Shown here: in pieces, positions 1 to 8,375 of the stretch
Numbering within the stretch: the stretch's first letter is position 1
Layout of the letters: each line of letters opens with the position of its first letter
Assembly (NCBI RefSeq): GCF_036670025.1
Contig: NZ_CP137640.1
Coordinates: 1,646,001 to 1,710,000, forward strand
Length of the DNA: 64,000 bases
Direction: 5' to 3'
DNA from: Bacillus_BD oryzisoli
Lineage (GTDB): Bacteria; Bacillota; Bacilli; Bacillales; Cytobacillaceae
Program-made: the position numbers and the translations under genes
The notes under the pieces: generated by a model
Seen by the model: only the letters and a program-made list of their open reading frames with translations
What the model was told of the DNA's origin: nothing
Databases searched by the model: none

Positions 1-117
1 GAACAAGTTGAAGAATACTACCAAGGAGTACTTGCTTCGATATCAAATGAAATTCCAATTGATGAGTTACGGGCAATTGAGAAAAGATTGCTGCAAAATG
101 CCGAGAAAGTACAATAA
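1..117 (+). CDS. C-terminal end of an unidentified protein (5' truncated)
   Basis: The first 38 codons of the window are open in frame 1 and end at TAA (115-117). The peptide is acidic, helical and charged (it ends LLQNAEKVQ) and has no motif I can assign. In B. subtilis the dynamin-like gene ypbR (dynA) lies upstream of ypcP, so this could be the end of a DynA homologue, but that rests only on gene order. The next gene starts 49 bp downstream in the same direction with its own strong ribosome binding site. Confidence 0.5.
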   Translation, partial: EQVEEYYQGVLASISNEIPIDELRAIEKRLLQNAEKVQ

Positions 118-166
118 TTTCAGAACGGACCTATTTATTCTCTGTCTGACACTAGAGGAGTAAGAG

Positions 167-919
167 ATGATTAAATCTTGGTTAAAGGAAATGGAAGCAG
201 AATACAGGATTGAGATTCTATTCGCCTCTGAAACAGGCAGCAGGGCATGGGGCGGGGCAACCGTTCATTCTGATTATGATGTCCGTTTCATATATAAGCA
301 CCATGATGTAAGAAGTTATTTATCATTAAGAAAGGCGCAGGAAACGATGGATTTTCCTGCGCCTTATGATGCCCAGGGGTGGGATATTTATAAAGCATTT
401 CATTTACTGCAAAAATCGAACCCCGGATTGTGTGAATGGGCTTTTTCTCCCATTCTGTATCATGACTGTCAAAACTTTTCTAGTAAACTACGGAGGTTTG
501 TTACGGAAAGTTACTCCCTAATTTCATTGTTTCACCATTACATTCATTTAATGGACCGCAATTTGAAGGATATTCGCGGCAAGGCTTTTACGGAAAAAAG
601 GCAGAAGCAATTCATTCAGGCTGTGCGTGCCTTTCTGCTGGCGAAGGCGATCATTTTAGAGCAAAAAGTGCCTGTAATGGCACTTTATAGTTCTTTTTCG
701 TCTTCTTTTCCAAAAGATTGCACTATCGTTTCTTTTTATCAACAGCTAATGGAAGCAAAGCAAAGCGGTGAGTTGGTTTCTTATGCAGATATAGAGGATG
801 CAATATTCATGATGGAGCAGGAAAGGCCATTATTACTTGAACTTTCCTATGGACTATCGAAAGGGAAATCGATAGAAAATGAACTGAACCAATGGATATG
901 GGAGCTTTTACATTTGTGA
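167..919 (+). CDS. RlaP/YcgL-type nucleotidyltransferase (DNA polymerase beta superfamily)
   Basis: 250 residues. The N-terminus carries the nucleotidyltransferase signature: GSRAWG at residues 24-29, then SDYDVR at 35-40, whose two aspartates (36 and 38) are the expected metal ligands. The rest is a helical region typical of the family that includes B. subtilis YcgL and the RlaP proteins linked to RNA repair. Members are predicted to transfer a nucleotide to an RNA or protein substrate; the substrate is unknown. The start at 167 has AGAGGAG six bases upstream. No RNA ligase gene is adjacent, so a role in RNA repair is not supported by context. The acetyltransferase that follows begins 38 bp downstream and may be cotranscribed. 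Confidence 0.8.
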   Translation: MIKSWLKEMEAEYRIEILFASETGSRAWGGATVHSDYDVRFIYKHHDVRSYLSLRKAQETMDFPAPYDAQGWDIYKAFHLLQKSNPGLCEWAFSPILYHDCQNFSSKLRRFVTESYSLISLFHHYIHLMDRNLKDIRGKAFTEKRQKQFIQAVRAFLLAKAIILEQKVPVMALYSSFSSSFPKDCTIVSFYQQLMEAKQSGELVSYADIEDAIFMMEQERPLLLELSYGLSKGKSIENELNQWIWELLHL

Positions 920-957
920 GAGAGTAAAATATGACAGCAAGAAATAGGGGTGTGGGT

Positions 958-1452
958 ATGGATTATGAGATTACACTAGCAGAAGATGAAATAGAAATCG
1001 AATCTGTCTATCAAATCATGCAGGATGCATTTAGGGAATATAATAAATATGACACGCCTTCAAGTGCTATGACTGAAAAATTATCAACATTACAGGATTC
1101 GATTCATACTGGAGCAGAACAAGCAGTAATTGGATATATGAATGGAAAGCCAGTCGGATCACTCCGATTTAAAGATATGGACGAAGTGTCCTTGTATTTT
1201 TTCAGGCTCTCTGTCATTCCTGAAGCAAGGGGAAAAGGAATCGCTAAAAAAATGATTGAGTGGCTGGCAGAATATGCCCGTGCAAGCCAAAAGGATAAAA
1301 TTATGTGCCGAGTTCGCAAAGATACTCCACATAATATCCGCTTCTACCAATCAAATAATTTTGATATAGCAAAGGAAGAAACGATCATTAATAAAGATGG
1401 TAACGTTGTTGATACGGTTATGATGGAGAAAGGGACGAAAGTATTTGTATAA
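958..1452 (+). CDS. GNAT family N-acetyltransferase
   Basis: 164 residues from the ATG at 958; an in-frame ATG at 931 would add nine residues, but the purine-rich AGGGGTGTGG lies just before 958, so I prefer the inner start. The GNAT fold is shown by the acetyl-CoA loop RGKGIA (about residues 91-96) after the beta strand LSVIPEA, and by a C-terminal region with NIRFYQSNNF, the usual motif B end. These enzymes move an acetyl group from acetyl-CoA to an amine; the acceptor cannot be told from sequence. The gene follows the RlaP-type gene and is closed by a strong hairpin terminator. Confidence 0.85.
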   Translation: MDYEITLAEDEIEIESVYQIMQDAFREYNKYDTPSSAMTEKLSTLQDSIHTGAEQAVIGYMNGKPVGSLRFKDMDEVSLYFFRLSVIPEARGKGIAKKMIEWLAEYARASQKDKIMCRVRKDTPHNIRFYQSNNFDIAKEETIINKDGNVVDTVMMEKGTKVFV

Positions 1453-1463
1453 CCGCATGACAG

Positions 1464-1496
1464 AAAGTGTCAGTCAATATGATTTGACACTTTTTT
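1464..1496 (+). terminator. Rho-independent terminator
   Basis: AAAGTGTCA (1464-1472) pairs with TGACACTTT (1485-1493), followed by a T run. It ends the RlaP/GNAT transcript. Confidence 0.85.
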
Positions 1497-1620
1497 ATTG
1501 CCAAAATAACGATGCGTTTTTCCTCATTCAGCCAATCTTCCAGATGATTACCAGCACATTCGATCCACCTTAATGCTATAATTAGGTTTACGTTAGTGAA
1601 TTGATAGGAGTGTGAAAGGA

Positions 1621-2520
1621 TTGACGATTAATAATAATAAACCATCATTCATGCTTGTTGACGGAATGGCACTCTTGTTCCGGGCCTTTTTTGCAACAGC
1701 TGTTACAGGACAGTATATGATTAATTCAAAAGGAATTCCCACTAATGCTGTCAACGGGTTTGTGAAGCACTTTTTTACTGCGGTCTCATCCTTTAAACCA
1801 AGCCATGTAGCAGTGTGCTGGGACATGGGAAGTAAAACCTTCCGCAATGAGATCTTCGAGGATTATAAAGGTAATCGTTCAGAAGCACCGGTTGAACTAA
1901 TTCCCCAGTTTGATCTAGTAAAAGAAGTAGTCGAAGCCTTTGATGTTCCAAACATTGGGATGAAGGGGTTTGAGGCAGATGACTGTATCGGAACGATTGC
2001 CAGTCAGGCAAAAGATGAAGCAAATGTCTTAATTCTTACAGGCGATCAGGATATTTTGCAGCTGATAGATGATCATATTTCGGTTATTTTGTTAAAAAAG
2101 GGTTTTGGAAACTATCTTGTTCATAATAAAGAGACATTCTTTGCAGAAAAAGGAATTATGCCGAAGCAAATGATTGATTTAAAGGCTTTTATGGGTGACC
2201 CAAGTGATAATTATCCAGGTGTAAAAGGAATCGGTGAAAAAACAGCTTTAAAGCTGCTGCAGCAATATGACCATGTAGACGGAGTCGTAGCAAATTTAAA
2301 TCAATTATCAAAGTCCCAGAAGACAAAGATTGAGAACGATCTTGACATGCTATATTTAAGCAAAAAGCTAGCTGAAATTAAATGTGACGTTCCCATTCAA
2401 TATGAACTTGATAAAGCGAAATTCGCTCTAAATCTAGAAAAGGTTCAGGCTAAATTTAATGAAGTGGAAATGAAAGGTCTTCACCGCTTTATCGATTTCG
2501 AAACTGAAATAGCTAATTAA
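1621..2520 (+). CDS. ypcP: 5'-3' exonuclease YpcP (FEN family)
   Basis: 299 residues from a TTG at 1621, with AGGAG ten bases upstream; the GTG at 1612 sits only one base after the same AGGAG and is less likely. It is the free-standing equivalent of the 5' nuclease domain of DNA polymerase I. Acidic metal-site motifs appear in order: LVDGMALL near the start, CWDMGS, FEADDCIG, LTGDQDILQL and GDPSDNYPG, followed by the helix-hairpin-helix GVKGIGEKTA that grips duplex DNA. The family removes RNA primers and flaps during Okazaki maturation and repair. It matches B. subtilis YpcP over its full length. An alternative function is unlikely. Confidence 0.92.
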   Translation: MTINNNKPSFMLVDGMALLFRAFFATAVTGQYMINSKGIPTNAVNGFVKHFFTAVSSFKPSHVAVCWDMGSKTFRNEIFEDYKGNRSEAPVELIPQFDLVKEVVEAFDVPNIGMKGFEADDCIGTIASQAKDEANVLILTGDQDILQLIDDHISVILLKKGFGNYLVHNKETFFAEKGIMPKQMIDLKAFMGDPSDNYPGVKGIGEKTALKLLQQYDHVDGVVANLNQLSKSQKTKIENDLDMLYLSKKLAEIKCDVPIQYELDKAKFALNLEKVQAKFNEVEMKGLHRFIDFETEIAN

Positions 2521-2534
2521 AGAGCATAGGAAGG

Positions 2535-2563
2535 AAAGACAGACAATGTTGTCTGTCTTTTTT
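2535..2563 (+). terminator. Rho-independent terminator after ypcP
   Basis: AAAGACAGACAA (2535-2546) and TTGTCTGTCTTT (2549-2560) form a nearly perfect palindrome followed by T residues. It can also stop sspL transcription coming from the other strand. Confidence 0.85.
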
Positions 2564-2576
2564 GAATGGGTTTCAT

Positions 2577-2717
2577 TTATATTTTTGTATTTGACTTTTT
2601 CGCTCTATTTTCCAGCTTGCTTTTTGGTTCTTCAGCAAATTCAGCATCCTGACCGTATCCTTGTGGATTGACGCCAGGTGCTTTTGTGCCGTGGTTTGAA
2701 CGCCTTTTTTGACCCAT
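2577..2717 (-). CDS. sspL: Small acid-soluble spore protein L (SspL)
   Basis: 46 residues, read on the minus strand from the ATG at 2717, with GGAGGTG seven bases before it. The protein is basic and polar, with the family features GVNPQG in the middle and a C-terminal ENRAKKSNTK. It resembles B. subtilis SspL, a minor forespore protein made under SigG, and sits next to ypcP and upstream of the RNase H genes as in that species. It is expected to be packed into the spore core and lost at germination. The divergent yuiD gene shares its upstream region. The gene is too short for most ORF callers. Confidence 0.85.
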   Translation of the reverse strand: MGQKRRSNHGTKAPGVNPQGYGQDAEFAEEPKSKLENRAKKSNTKI

Positions 2718-2801
2718 CTCATTCACCTCCATTACTATTATTTCCAACTAGAATAATTCAACTCATCCTTCTTCACACTAATAAGAGTGAGGTGAAAGGA
2801 T

Positions 2802-3260
2802 TTGAACAAAGGTGTATATATTGCGTTAATCAGTATTGGCTTGGCACAAGCCTTGAAAATTCCGATACATTTTGTGAAAACAAGGAAATGGAAACCGGAT
2901 TTAATATTTCAAACAGGCGGCATGCCAAGCTCTCATTCGGCTGGAGTTTCATCCCTGACAACTTATATTGCCTTAAAAAGAGGACTTCCAACGATCGACT
3001 TTGCCCTCTCCATGATTTATGGGCTAATTGTCATGTACGACGCTCAAGGAATCCGGCGCCAAACGGGTGAATTAACGATAAAGGTTAACGATATGGGTGA
3101 ATTAATAGATAAGGCCCAACACAATAAAAAGGTGCAATTTGAGGAAAAATCACCGAAAAAACTAAAGGAAATGCTTGGTCATCAACCGGAAGAAGTCATA
3201 GGTGGAGCGATTCTTGGTATCATAACAGGAACACTAGGACATTTAATGACAAAAAAATGA
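2802..3260 (+). CDS. yuiD: Divergent PAP2-family membrane protein YuiD
   Basis: 152 residues from a TTG start preceded by GAGGTGAAAGG. The protein has short hydrophobic helices and the conserved GGMPSSHSAGVSSL segment (about residues 44-57) plus AMIYD-like SMIYGLIVMYDAQGIRR, both characteristic of the divergent PAP2 family (DUF212) to which B. subtilis YuiD belongs. Classic PAP2 members remove phosphate from lipid substrates in the membrane; the divergent group keeps the SGH-like serine-histidine motif, but its activity is not established. It is transcribed away from sspL and is followed 57 bp later by a small gene in the same direction. Confidence 0.88.
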   Translation: MNKGVYIALISIGLAQALKIPIHFVKTRKWKPDLIFQTGGMPSSHSAGVSSLTTYIALKRGLPTIDFALSMIYGLIVMYDAQGIRRQTGELTIKVNDMGELIDKAQHNKKVQFEEKSPKKLKEMLGHQPEEVIGGAILGIITGTLGHLMTKK

Positions 3261-3317
3261 TAGAAATTTGTCTAAAATTGAAGTATTATGGAATAAGGGA
3301 AAATGTTAGGGAGAGGG

Positions 3318-3602
3318 ATGGGATACAATTTGAAAACAGTAGCACAATATGTCGATTTTCTTAAAAGTAAAGGATTTCATTTGCGAGAGGATGCAATTGG
3401 CTTCATCCATTTTGGAAAACAGTATACAAAAGCAACGGATGAGCTGACAAACACGGCAATTGAGCTTACATTAAAAGCGCAAAAAGAGTTCGATGGCAGT
3501 TACTATATTTCGTTATTAGAAATGCTTGTAAAAAATAAAATCAGTACACGCGGAGCTGCTATTCGTTTCTTAAAAGAGCGAGAATTAATGGCTATTTCAT
3601 AG
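3318..3602 (+). CDS. Small conserved protein, DUF6123-like
   Basis: 94 residues from the ATG at 3318 (AGGGAG four bases upstream); an ATG at 3303 or a TTG at 3330 are possible alternatives. No catalytic motif is visible. The predicted structure is mostly helical with an aromatic core (FHLREDAIGFIHFGKQYT) and a basic C-terminus. It looks like the small DUF6123 proteins found beside RNase H-like genes in Bacillaceae, but I identify this only from memory of length and context. It could be cotranscribed with yuiD. A bidirectional terminator follows. Confidence 0.6.
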   Translation: MGYNLKTVAQYVDFLKSKGFHLREDAIGFIHFGKQYTKATDELTNTAIELTLKAQKEFDGSYYISLLEMLVKNKISTRGAAIRFLKERELMAIS

Positions 3603-3634
3603 TAAATAAGTAGCTTGTTTTATCTTTACCCATA

Positions 3635-3667
3635 GAAAAGACGTGCCAATTTTTGGCACGTCTTTTC
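3635..3667. terminator. Bidirectional rho-independent terminator
   Basis: GAAAAGACGTGCCAA (3635-3649) pairs with TTGGCACGTCTTTTC (3653-3667). It lies between convergent genes and serves both. Confidence 0.9.
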
Positions 3668-3678
3668 TCCATCACTTC

Positions 3679-4068
3679 TTATTCAGCTTGATGAATGGCC
3701 CTTCTTGCCAGTTCATCAGCGTTTTTGTTCTCACGGCTTGGGATCCATTTAAGAAAAAATAAATCAAATTCGTTTGTGAGAGTAAGTGCTTTTTCAAGTA
3801 AAGGGGCGAACGTTTTATTTTTGATAAATTCCTTTTCAATGGCCCGATTAACGAGTTCGGAGTCGGTACGGAACGAGACAGTTTTATAGCCTTTTTCAAT
3901 ACAAATTTCTAAAGCGGCGATAAATGCATGAAATTCAGCTTCATGGTTACTCATTACCGGTAATGGAATGCTGATGCGTTCAACTTGACCGTTCGCTTTA
4001 ATAAATATACCTGCACCGCTTGGCCCAGGATTCCCGGCGCTGGCGCCGTCAAAATAAGCTTCTATCAT
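3679..4068 (-). CDS. ypdQ: RNase HI-like protein YpdQ
   Basis: 129 residues from the ATG at 4068, which has GGGGG seven bases before it; longer in-frame starts lack a site. It is a minimal RNase H fold. All four acidic positions of the active site are present in context: D in YFDGASAGNPGP near residue 7, E in NHEAEF, D in RTDSELV and D in NADELARR. The family cuts the RNA strand of RNA-DNA hybrids, although I recall that the B. subtilis orthologue was reported as inactive in vitro, so activity should not be assumed. It lies 200 bp from the divergent second RNase H gene ypeP. Confidence 0.87.
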   Translation of the reverse strand: MIEAYFDGASAGNPGPSGAGIFIKANGQVERISIPLPVMSNHEAEFHAFIAALEICIEKGYKTVSFRTDSELVNRAIEKEFIKNKTFAPLLEKALTLTNEFDLFFLKWIPSRENKNADELARRAIHQAE

Positions 4069-4264
4069 CATAAAACCCCCAACCTGACAACATTCAGACA
4101 AAAATATTGATAAATTCACCTTTTATGGCATTTCCTAGCTTAAGACAGTATAAACTAATTAACAAAATCATGAAAGAACAAAGATCAATAAACAATGATT
4201 TATTATACATAACGAAGGACTTACATAGCCTTGAAAAGAATCATGAGAAGGGGATGGATTCACT

Positions 4265-4921
4265 ATGAAGTACAAAATAGAATGGGTATATAAATTAAAG
4301 GGAAAAGAAGGGATATATTTTACATCTGATTGGCTCGACTCGGAGTTAGCGATTTCTGGAGGCGAGGACATTGAAAAATCGGGTAAAGCCAGTGAGTTGA
4401 CTTTTTTCGATGAAATGGGTCAGTCTTGGAGTTTAAAGGAAATGAAAAAGTTAACCATCGAGATTGAAGAAGATCCTCATGAAGTAATGGTATATTTTGA
4501 CGGAGGATTTAATATCCATACATCACAGGCAGGCCTTGGAGCAGTGATTTATTTTAGACAAGGTAAAAAGAAATTTCGCTTACGAGCAAATGAACTTATT
4601 GATGAAATGGATTCCAATAATGAAGCAGAATATGCTGCACTTTACTATGCCTTAAATTTATTGGAGGAGCTTGGCGTACATCAGGTTCCATGTGATTTTA
4701 AGGGGGATTCACAAGGTGTGCTAAAACAGCTTGAAGGTGAGTGGCCGTGCTATGAAGAGCAATTAAATCGCTGGCTGGACCGCATCGAAGAGAAAATAAA
4801 ATTCTTAGGATTGAAGCCGCGATATCAGCCGATCCCGCGAAGTGAAAATAAAGAAGCAGATAAGCTTGCTTCACAGGCGTTGGAAGGAAAAGCGATCTTT
4901 AGTAAAATGCAATTAATCTGA
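4265..4921 (+). CDS. ypeP: RNase HI family protein YpeP
   Basis: 218 residues. The first 75 residues form an N-terminal extension without a known motif; the RNase H domain follows, starting VMVYFDGGFN. The acidic active-site residues are visible in YFDGG, NNEAEYAAL, FKGDSQGV and ENKEADKLA. This architecture matches B. subtilis YpeP, also called a reverse-transcriptase-like or RNase H-like protein, which is thought to act on RNA-DNA hybrids. AGAAGGGG precedes the start. The small cysteine protein ypeQ follows 27 bp later, implying one transcript. Transcription is divergent from ypdQ. Confidence 0.87.
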   Translation: MKYKIEWVYKLKGKEGIYFTSDWLDSELAISGGEDIEKSGKASELTFFDEMGQSWSLKEMKKLTIEIEEDPHEVMVYFDGGFNIHTSQAGLGAVIYFRQGKKKFRLRANELIDEMDSNNEAEYAALYYALNLLEELGVHQVPCDFKGDSQGVLKQLEGEWPCYEEQLNRWLDRIEEKIKFLGLKPRYQPIPRSENKEADKLASQALEGKAIFSKMQLI

Positions 4922-4948
4922 ACAGGCAAAACGAAGGGTGGTGGATAG

Positions 4949-5152
4949 ATGAAGCGGAAGGAAATTATTAATGAAGCCGAAGCTATTATGAATACCTACT
5001 GTAACGGTTGTTTTTTGTATAAACAGAATCGCAAAGATAAAGGAAGAAACTTTGCTCATCGCTTCTGTATTTCAACTTGTACAGTAGGCGAAAAAATCAG
5101 GCAGTGCGGCGAAAAGCTCACGCAAGAAATGAACCAAAATAAAAAAGGCTGA
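4949..5152 (+). CDS. ypeQ: Zinc-finger-like small protein YpeQ
   Basis: 67 basic residues. Four cysteines lie in CNGCFLY and FCISTCTVG, an arrangement that suggests a metal-binding knuckle. B. subtilis YpeQ occupies the same place after ypeP and has the same size. A nucleic-acid binding role beside RNase H and a cold-shock gene is attractive but only an inference. AAGGGTGGTGG precedes the ATG. The stop codon lies inside the terminator stem that separates it from cspD. Confidence 0.8.
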   Translation: MKRKEIINEAEAIMNTYCNGCFLYKQNRKDKGRNFAHRFCISTCTVGEKIRQCGEKLTQEMNQNKKG

Positions 5153-5167
5153 CAAAAAGTCAGCCTT
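5145..5167. terminator. Terminator shared by ypeQ and cspD
   Basis: AAGGCTGAC (5145-5153) pairs with GTCAGCCTT (5159-5167). The T run is better on the minus strand, so it mainly ends cspD; the ypeQ stop codon falls in the stem. Confidence 0.8.
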
Positions 5168-5193
5168 ATTAGAATTCATTATTTATTATATAA

Positions 5194-5394
5194 TTACAGT
5201 TTTACAACGTTGGAAGCTTGAGGTCCGCGGTTTCCTTCAACGATTTCAAAAGAAACTTCTTGGCCTTCTTCTAAAGATTTGAAACCGTCACCTTGAATAG
5301 CTGTGAAGTGTACGAATACATCATCTCCGCCTTCAACTTCGATAAAACCAAATCCTTTTTCGTTATTGAACCATTTTACTTTACCGTTTTGCAT
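5194..5394 (-). CDS. cspD: Cold-shock protein, CspD/CspB type
   Basis: 66 residues from the ATG at 5394 with AGGAGG ten bases upstream. The single OB-fold cold-shock domain fills the protein: WFNNEKGFGFIEVEG contains RNP1 (KGFGFI) and DVFVHFTAI contains RNP2 (VFVHF), followed by the standard C-terminal GPQASNVVKL. Such proteins bind single-stranded RNA and DNA and keep mRNA unfolded in the cold. The position next to ypeQ/ypeP agrees with cspD of B. subtilis, hence the symbol, although cspB, cspC and cspD paralogues differ little. A long AT-rich leader lies upstream, as is usual for csp genes. Confidence 0.9.
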   Translation of the reverse strand: MQNGKVKWFNNEKGFGFIEVEGGDDVFVHFTAIQGDGFKSLEEGQEVSFEIVEGNRGPQASNVVKL

Positions 5395-5840
5395 GTTTAC
5401 ATTTCCTCCTAAGCCTTTCAAGACGTGCGAGCGTCTAAAAAAATAAATATTATCATTTGCACAAAATATAATGGCTAAATCTAGTGATAGCGGAAATATA
5501 TTCTGATAAATGATGTCTATAATATACATGAATAAACGCTTTCAGTCAAGGTTTACGTGCATAATTTCCAAAATATCAACTAGTAAATTGAGCAGGAAAT
5601 ACAATGTTAATTCAAATAATTCTATATGCAAATTTCCAAAATTACTGCTAGAATATGAATATAGATTATCATTCCATTCTCCGGTTCATGTTAAGACAAT
5701 ACTGCCGCGCTTCTTCCTATTAGATCTTTCCTTGTTTTTCCTCATTTATATAAATCTTAGCCTTTACGTATGATCCGTTTAATGTATAAAATAAAGTTTG
5801 CTCGCCTTTACATTTACGGTTTTATAAGGAGCATAACAAA
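5395..5840. promoter_or_regulatory. Divergent intergenic region: cspD leader and topB promoter
   Basis: 446 bp without a credible gene. On the minus strand a small stem-loop (AGACG/CGTCT, 5421-5436) sits upstream of the cspD ribosome binding site; a structured leader is known for csp mRNAs. On the plus strand the topB start has TAAGGAG at about 5826-5832. The 87-codon open frame at 5510-5773 has no ribosome binding site and an implausible composition. I cannot assign promoter boxes with confidence. Confidence 0.5.
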
Positions 5841-7988
5841 ATGAAATTAATTATTGCTGAAAAGCCCGACCAAGGAACAACCTTGGCTTCTATTTTTAAA
5901 CATAAAAAACAAAATGGATATATTGAAATATTCCCAAATGACATCTTTCAAAAAGGTGCTTATGTTACATGGGCAATCGGTCATTTATGTCAATTAGTTA
6001 ATCCTGAAAAATATGTACCAGAATGGAAAAAATGGTCGCTCTCTACTTTACCGATGATTCCAGAGCAGTTTCAATATGAGGTAACAAAGGATAAAATAAA
6101 GCAATTCAATATTATTAAAAGCCTAATTTCTAATCCGGATATCACCGAAGTAATACATGCAGGAGATGCGGGGCGTGAAGGTGAACTTATTGTCAGGAAT
6201 ATTCTCCGATTAACAAAAGCACGCTTGCCGATGAAAAGATTATGGATATCCTCTCTAACCCCAAAATCCATAAGAGAAGGCTTTCAGTCTTTGTTATCTG
6301 AATCGGATACAAGAAATTTATATTATGAAGCCTATACAAGGGCTTGTGCCGATTGGGTTGTAGGTATGAATGCATCTAGATTATACAGTCTTTTACTTCA
6401 ACAAAAAGGTTTCTCAGATGTATTTTCTGTTGGAAGGGTGCAGACACCAACACTTGCTCTTATTGTTAAACGTGAGCGGGAAATTGAGGATTTTGTATCT
6501 GAACCGTTTTGGGAGGTATTAGCGGACTTTAAAATGGACGGAAAGAAGTACAAGGGAAAATGGGAGCAAGACGGAGAATCTAGAATTAAACATCAGGAAA
6601 TGGCTGAAAAAATTGCACGATTTTGTGAGGAGAAGCCGGCAGAGGTAATAGATGTCCAAGCTGAGCGAAAAGATTATTTGCCGCCGCTATTATACAATTT
6701 ATCGGCTCTGCAGGCTGATGCAAACCGTTTATATAAATTCCCGCCCAAAAAGACACTGGATACGTTACAAAAGCTTTATCAAAAAGGGATTCTGTCGTAT
6801 CCACGTTCAGATTCTCGTCATGTTACTGAGGGAGAAGCAGAAATGTTTCCGGAAATATTGAAAAAAATTGCTCATATTCCGCAATATGCTGACTTTTTCC
6901 CATTACCGAATGAGTCCATCCTAACGAATAAACGTTTTGTAAATGAAAAAAAGGTAACTGATCACTATGCCATTATACCGACGGAACAAGTTCCTAATCC
7001 GACATCATTAAGTGCGGATGAACAAAAGCTATATGATATCGTTGTCAAAAGCCTCATTGCCGCGCATTATGAAAAATCTATTGCTGAATATACAACCGTC
7101 ACTACCCTTGTGGATGGACGGGCTACTTTCCTTTCTAAAGGAAAGGTTCAACTTCAGGAAGGGTGGAGAAAGGTAATACCCCCTAATGAGAAAGAGCGGG
7201 ACCCTGTGCTTCCTAGTTTAGAAAAGGGAGAACAAGGAAGTGTTCAGAAGGTGACAGTGAAAGAAAGTAAAACACAGCCACCCAAGCGATACACCGAGGG
7301 ACAATTAATTACATTGATGAAGACAGCTGGTAAACATATGGAGGATAAAGAGCTTGAGAAAGTATTAATGAAAACGGAGGGGCTGGGAACGGAAGCTACC
7401 CGTGCCGGTATCATAACGATGTTGAAGGATCGGAAGTATATAGAGATTAAGAAAAATCTCGTTTATGCAACCGCGAAAGCAAAAATATTGATTACAGCTG
7501 TCGGTAATGAAATATTAGCCTCACCTGAAATGACGGCAAAATGGGAACAGCGGCTGAAAGAAATATCAGAGGGAGCAGCCTCGCCTAAGCATTTTATGGA
7601 ACTTACGAATAAGATGATTTCCCACCTGATTTCAATTACTGTAATTGAATCAAATAACTGGAGCTTTGATGATGAAATAATAGAGTCTTTTGTACCAAGG
7701 CAGTTTAAAAAATCTGCTCCTGCTAAACTTGGTACTTGTAAACTATGCGGCGGAAATGTAATTGATAAAGGCAGTTTTTATGGATGTTCAAACTACCAAA
7801 AAAACGGCTGTCAGTTTACCATTTCCAAGAAAATAAAAGGAAAAGCGATTACCCAAAAGCAATTAAAAAAGCTGCTGCTTGAAGGTTCGACCGAGGTTAT
7901 TGAAGGGTTTAAAGGTAAGGAAAAAGAGTTTTCCGCCCAAATAAAATGGGATGAGCAGCAAAAAAAAATTCAATTTGTTTTTTCGTGA
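5841..7988 (+). CDS. topB: DNA topoisomerase III
   Basis: 715 residues, type IA topoisomerase. The N-terminal TOPRIM domain starts MKLIIAEKPDQG and continues to HAGDAGREGELI, whose acidic residues bind magnesium. The active-site tyrosine is residue 320 in SYPRSDSR. SVGRVQTPTLAL is the conserved nucleotide-binding helix. The C-terminus carries a single cysteine knuckle (CKLCGG with C and C further on), shorter than in TopA. The enzyme relaxes and decatenates DNA by cutting one strand. It is monocistronic, with TAAGGAG before the start and a strong terminator after it. Confidence 0.95.
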   Translation: MKLIIAEKPDQGTTLASIFKHKKQNGYIEIFPNDIFQKGAYVTWAIGHLCQLVNPEKYVPEWKKWSLSTLPMIPEQFQYEVTKDKIKQFNIIKSLISNPDITEVIHAGDAGREGELIVRNILRLTKARLPMKRLWISSLTPKSIREGFQSLLSESDTRNLYYEAYTRACADWVVGMNASRLYSLLLQQKGFSDVFSVGRVQTPTLALIVKREREIEDFVSEPFWEVLADFKMDGKKYKGKWEQDGESRIKHQEMAEKIARFCEEKPAEVIDVQAERKDYLPPLLYNLSALQADANRLYKFPPKKTLDTLQKLYQKGILSYPRSDSRHVTEGEAEMFPEILKKIAHIPQYADFFPLPNESILTNKRFVNEKKVTDHYAIIPTEQVPNPTSLSADEQKLYDIVVKSLIAAHYEKSIAEYTTVTTLVDGRATFLSKGKVQLQEGWRKVIPPNEKERDPVLPSLEKGEQGSVQKVTVKESKTQPPKRYTEGQLITLMKTAGKHMEDKELEKVLMKTEGLGTEATRAGIITMLKDRKYIEIKKNLVYATAKAKILITAVGNEILASPEMTAKWEQRLKEISEGAASPKHFMELTNKMISHLISITVIESNNWSFDDEIIESFVPRQFKKSAPAKLGTCKLCGGNVIDKGSFYGCSNYQKNGCQFTISKKIKGKAITQKQLKKLLLEGSTEVIEGFKGKEKEFSAQIKWDEQQKKIQFVFS

Positions 7989-7996
7989 TAAAAGCT

Positions 7997-8037
7997 AAAG
8001 TTTGATGGCCGATTCGTTTGGCCATCAAACTTTTTTC
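7997..8037. terminator. Terminator after topB
   Basis: AAAGTTTGATGGCC (7997-8010) pairs with GGCCATCAAACTTT (8020-8033), followed by Ts. The convergent gene at 8040 abuts it. Confidence 0.9.
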
Positions 8038-8039
8038 AT

Positions 8040-8375
8040 TTAATCCGTGTCCTTACTTACATCAATTGTTGGATGCATAAAGGGGCTTGCCTGAGGAGGC
8101 TTTAGGTTTTCGAGAATCTCTTTATTTTCAGCTGTGTTCCAGCCAATATCATTCGTGGGATGAACCCATTCACTCCCGGCCATGATTGCGGGATCTGTTT
8201 CCTCGCTCCAATTTTCTAAAGGGGAATTTTTTGAATTGTATTTACTATCACCAATCGTCACTCCAAAGGAATTAACAAATGGAGGTTGCATGTCAATTCC
8301 TGTATTTTTGAAACTTGGAGCATTTATTTGATGCGGAAGTGTTTGATCAATATCGATTCGTTGTTTTTTTTTCAA
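8040..8375 (-). CDS. DUF3905-type protein of unknown function
   Basis: About 111 residues from a TTG at 8375, nine bases after AAAGG; an ATG three codons earlier (8384) touches the AAGG and is less likely. The protein is soluble, rich in proline, asparagine and tryptophan (SEWVHPTNDIGWNT, PHQINAPSFKNTG). I recognise this pattern as DUF3905, found in spore-forming Bacillaceae; no function is known to me. It converges on topB across a shared terminator. Confidence 0.7.
   Translation of the reverse strand: MKKKQRIDIDQTLPHQINAPSFKNTGIDMQPPFVNSFGVTIGDSKYNSKNSPLENWSEETDPAIMAGSEWVHPTNDIGWNTAENKEILENLKPPQASPFMHPTIDVSKDTD

Noticed and set aside
5510..5773. 87-codon plus-strand frame between cspD and topB
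   Set aside because: No ribosome binding site, odd composition (FLLDLSLFFLIY), and it overlaps regulatory DNA of two genes.
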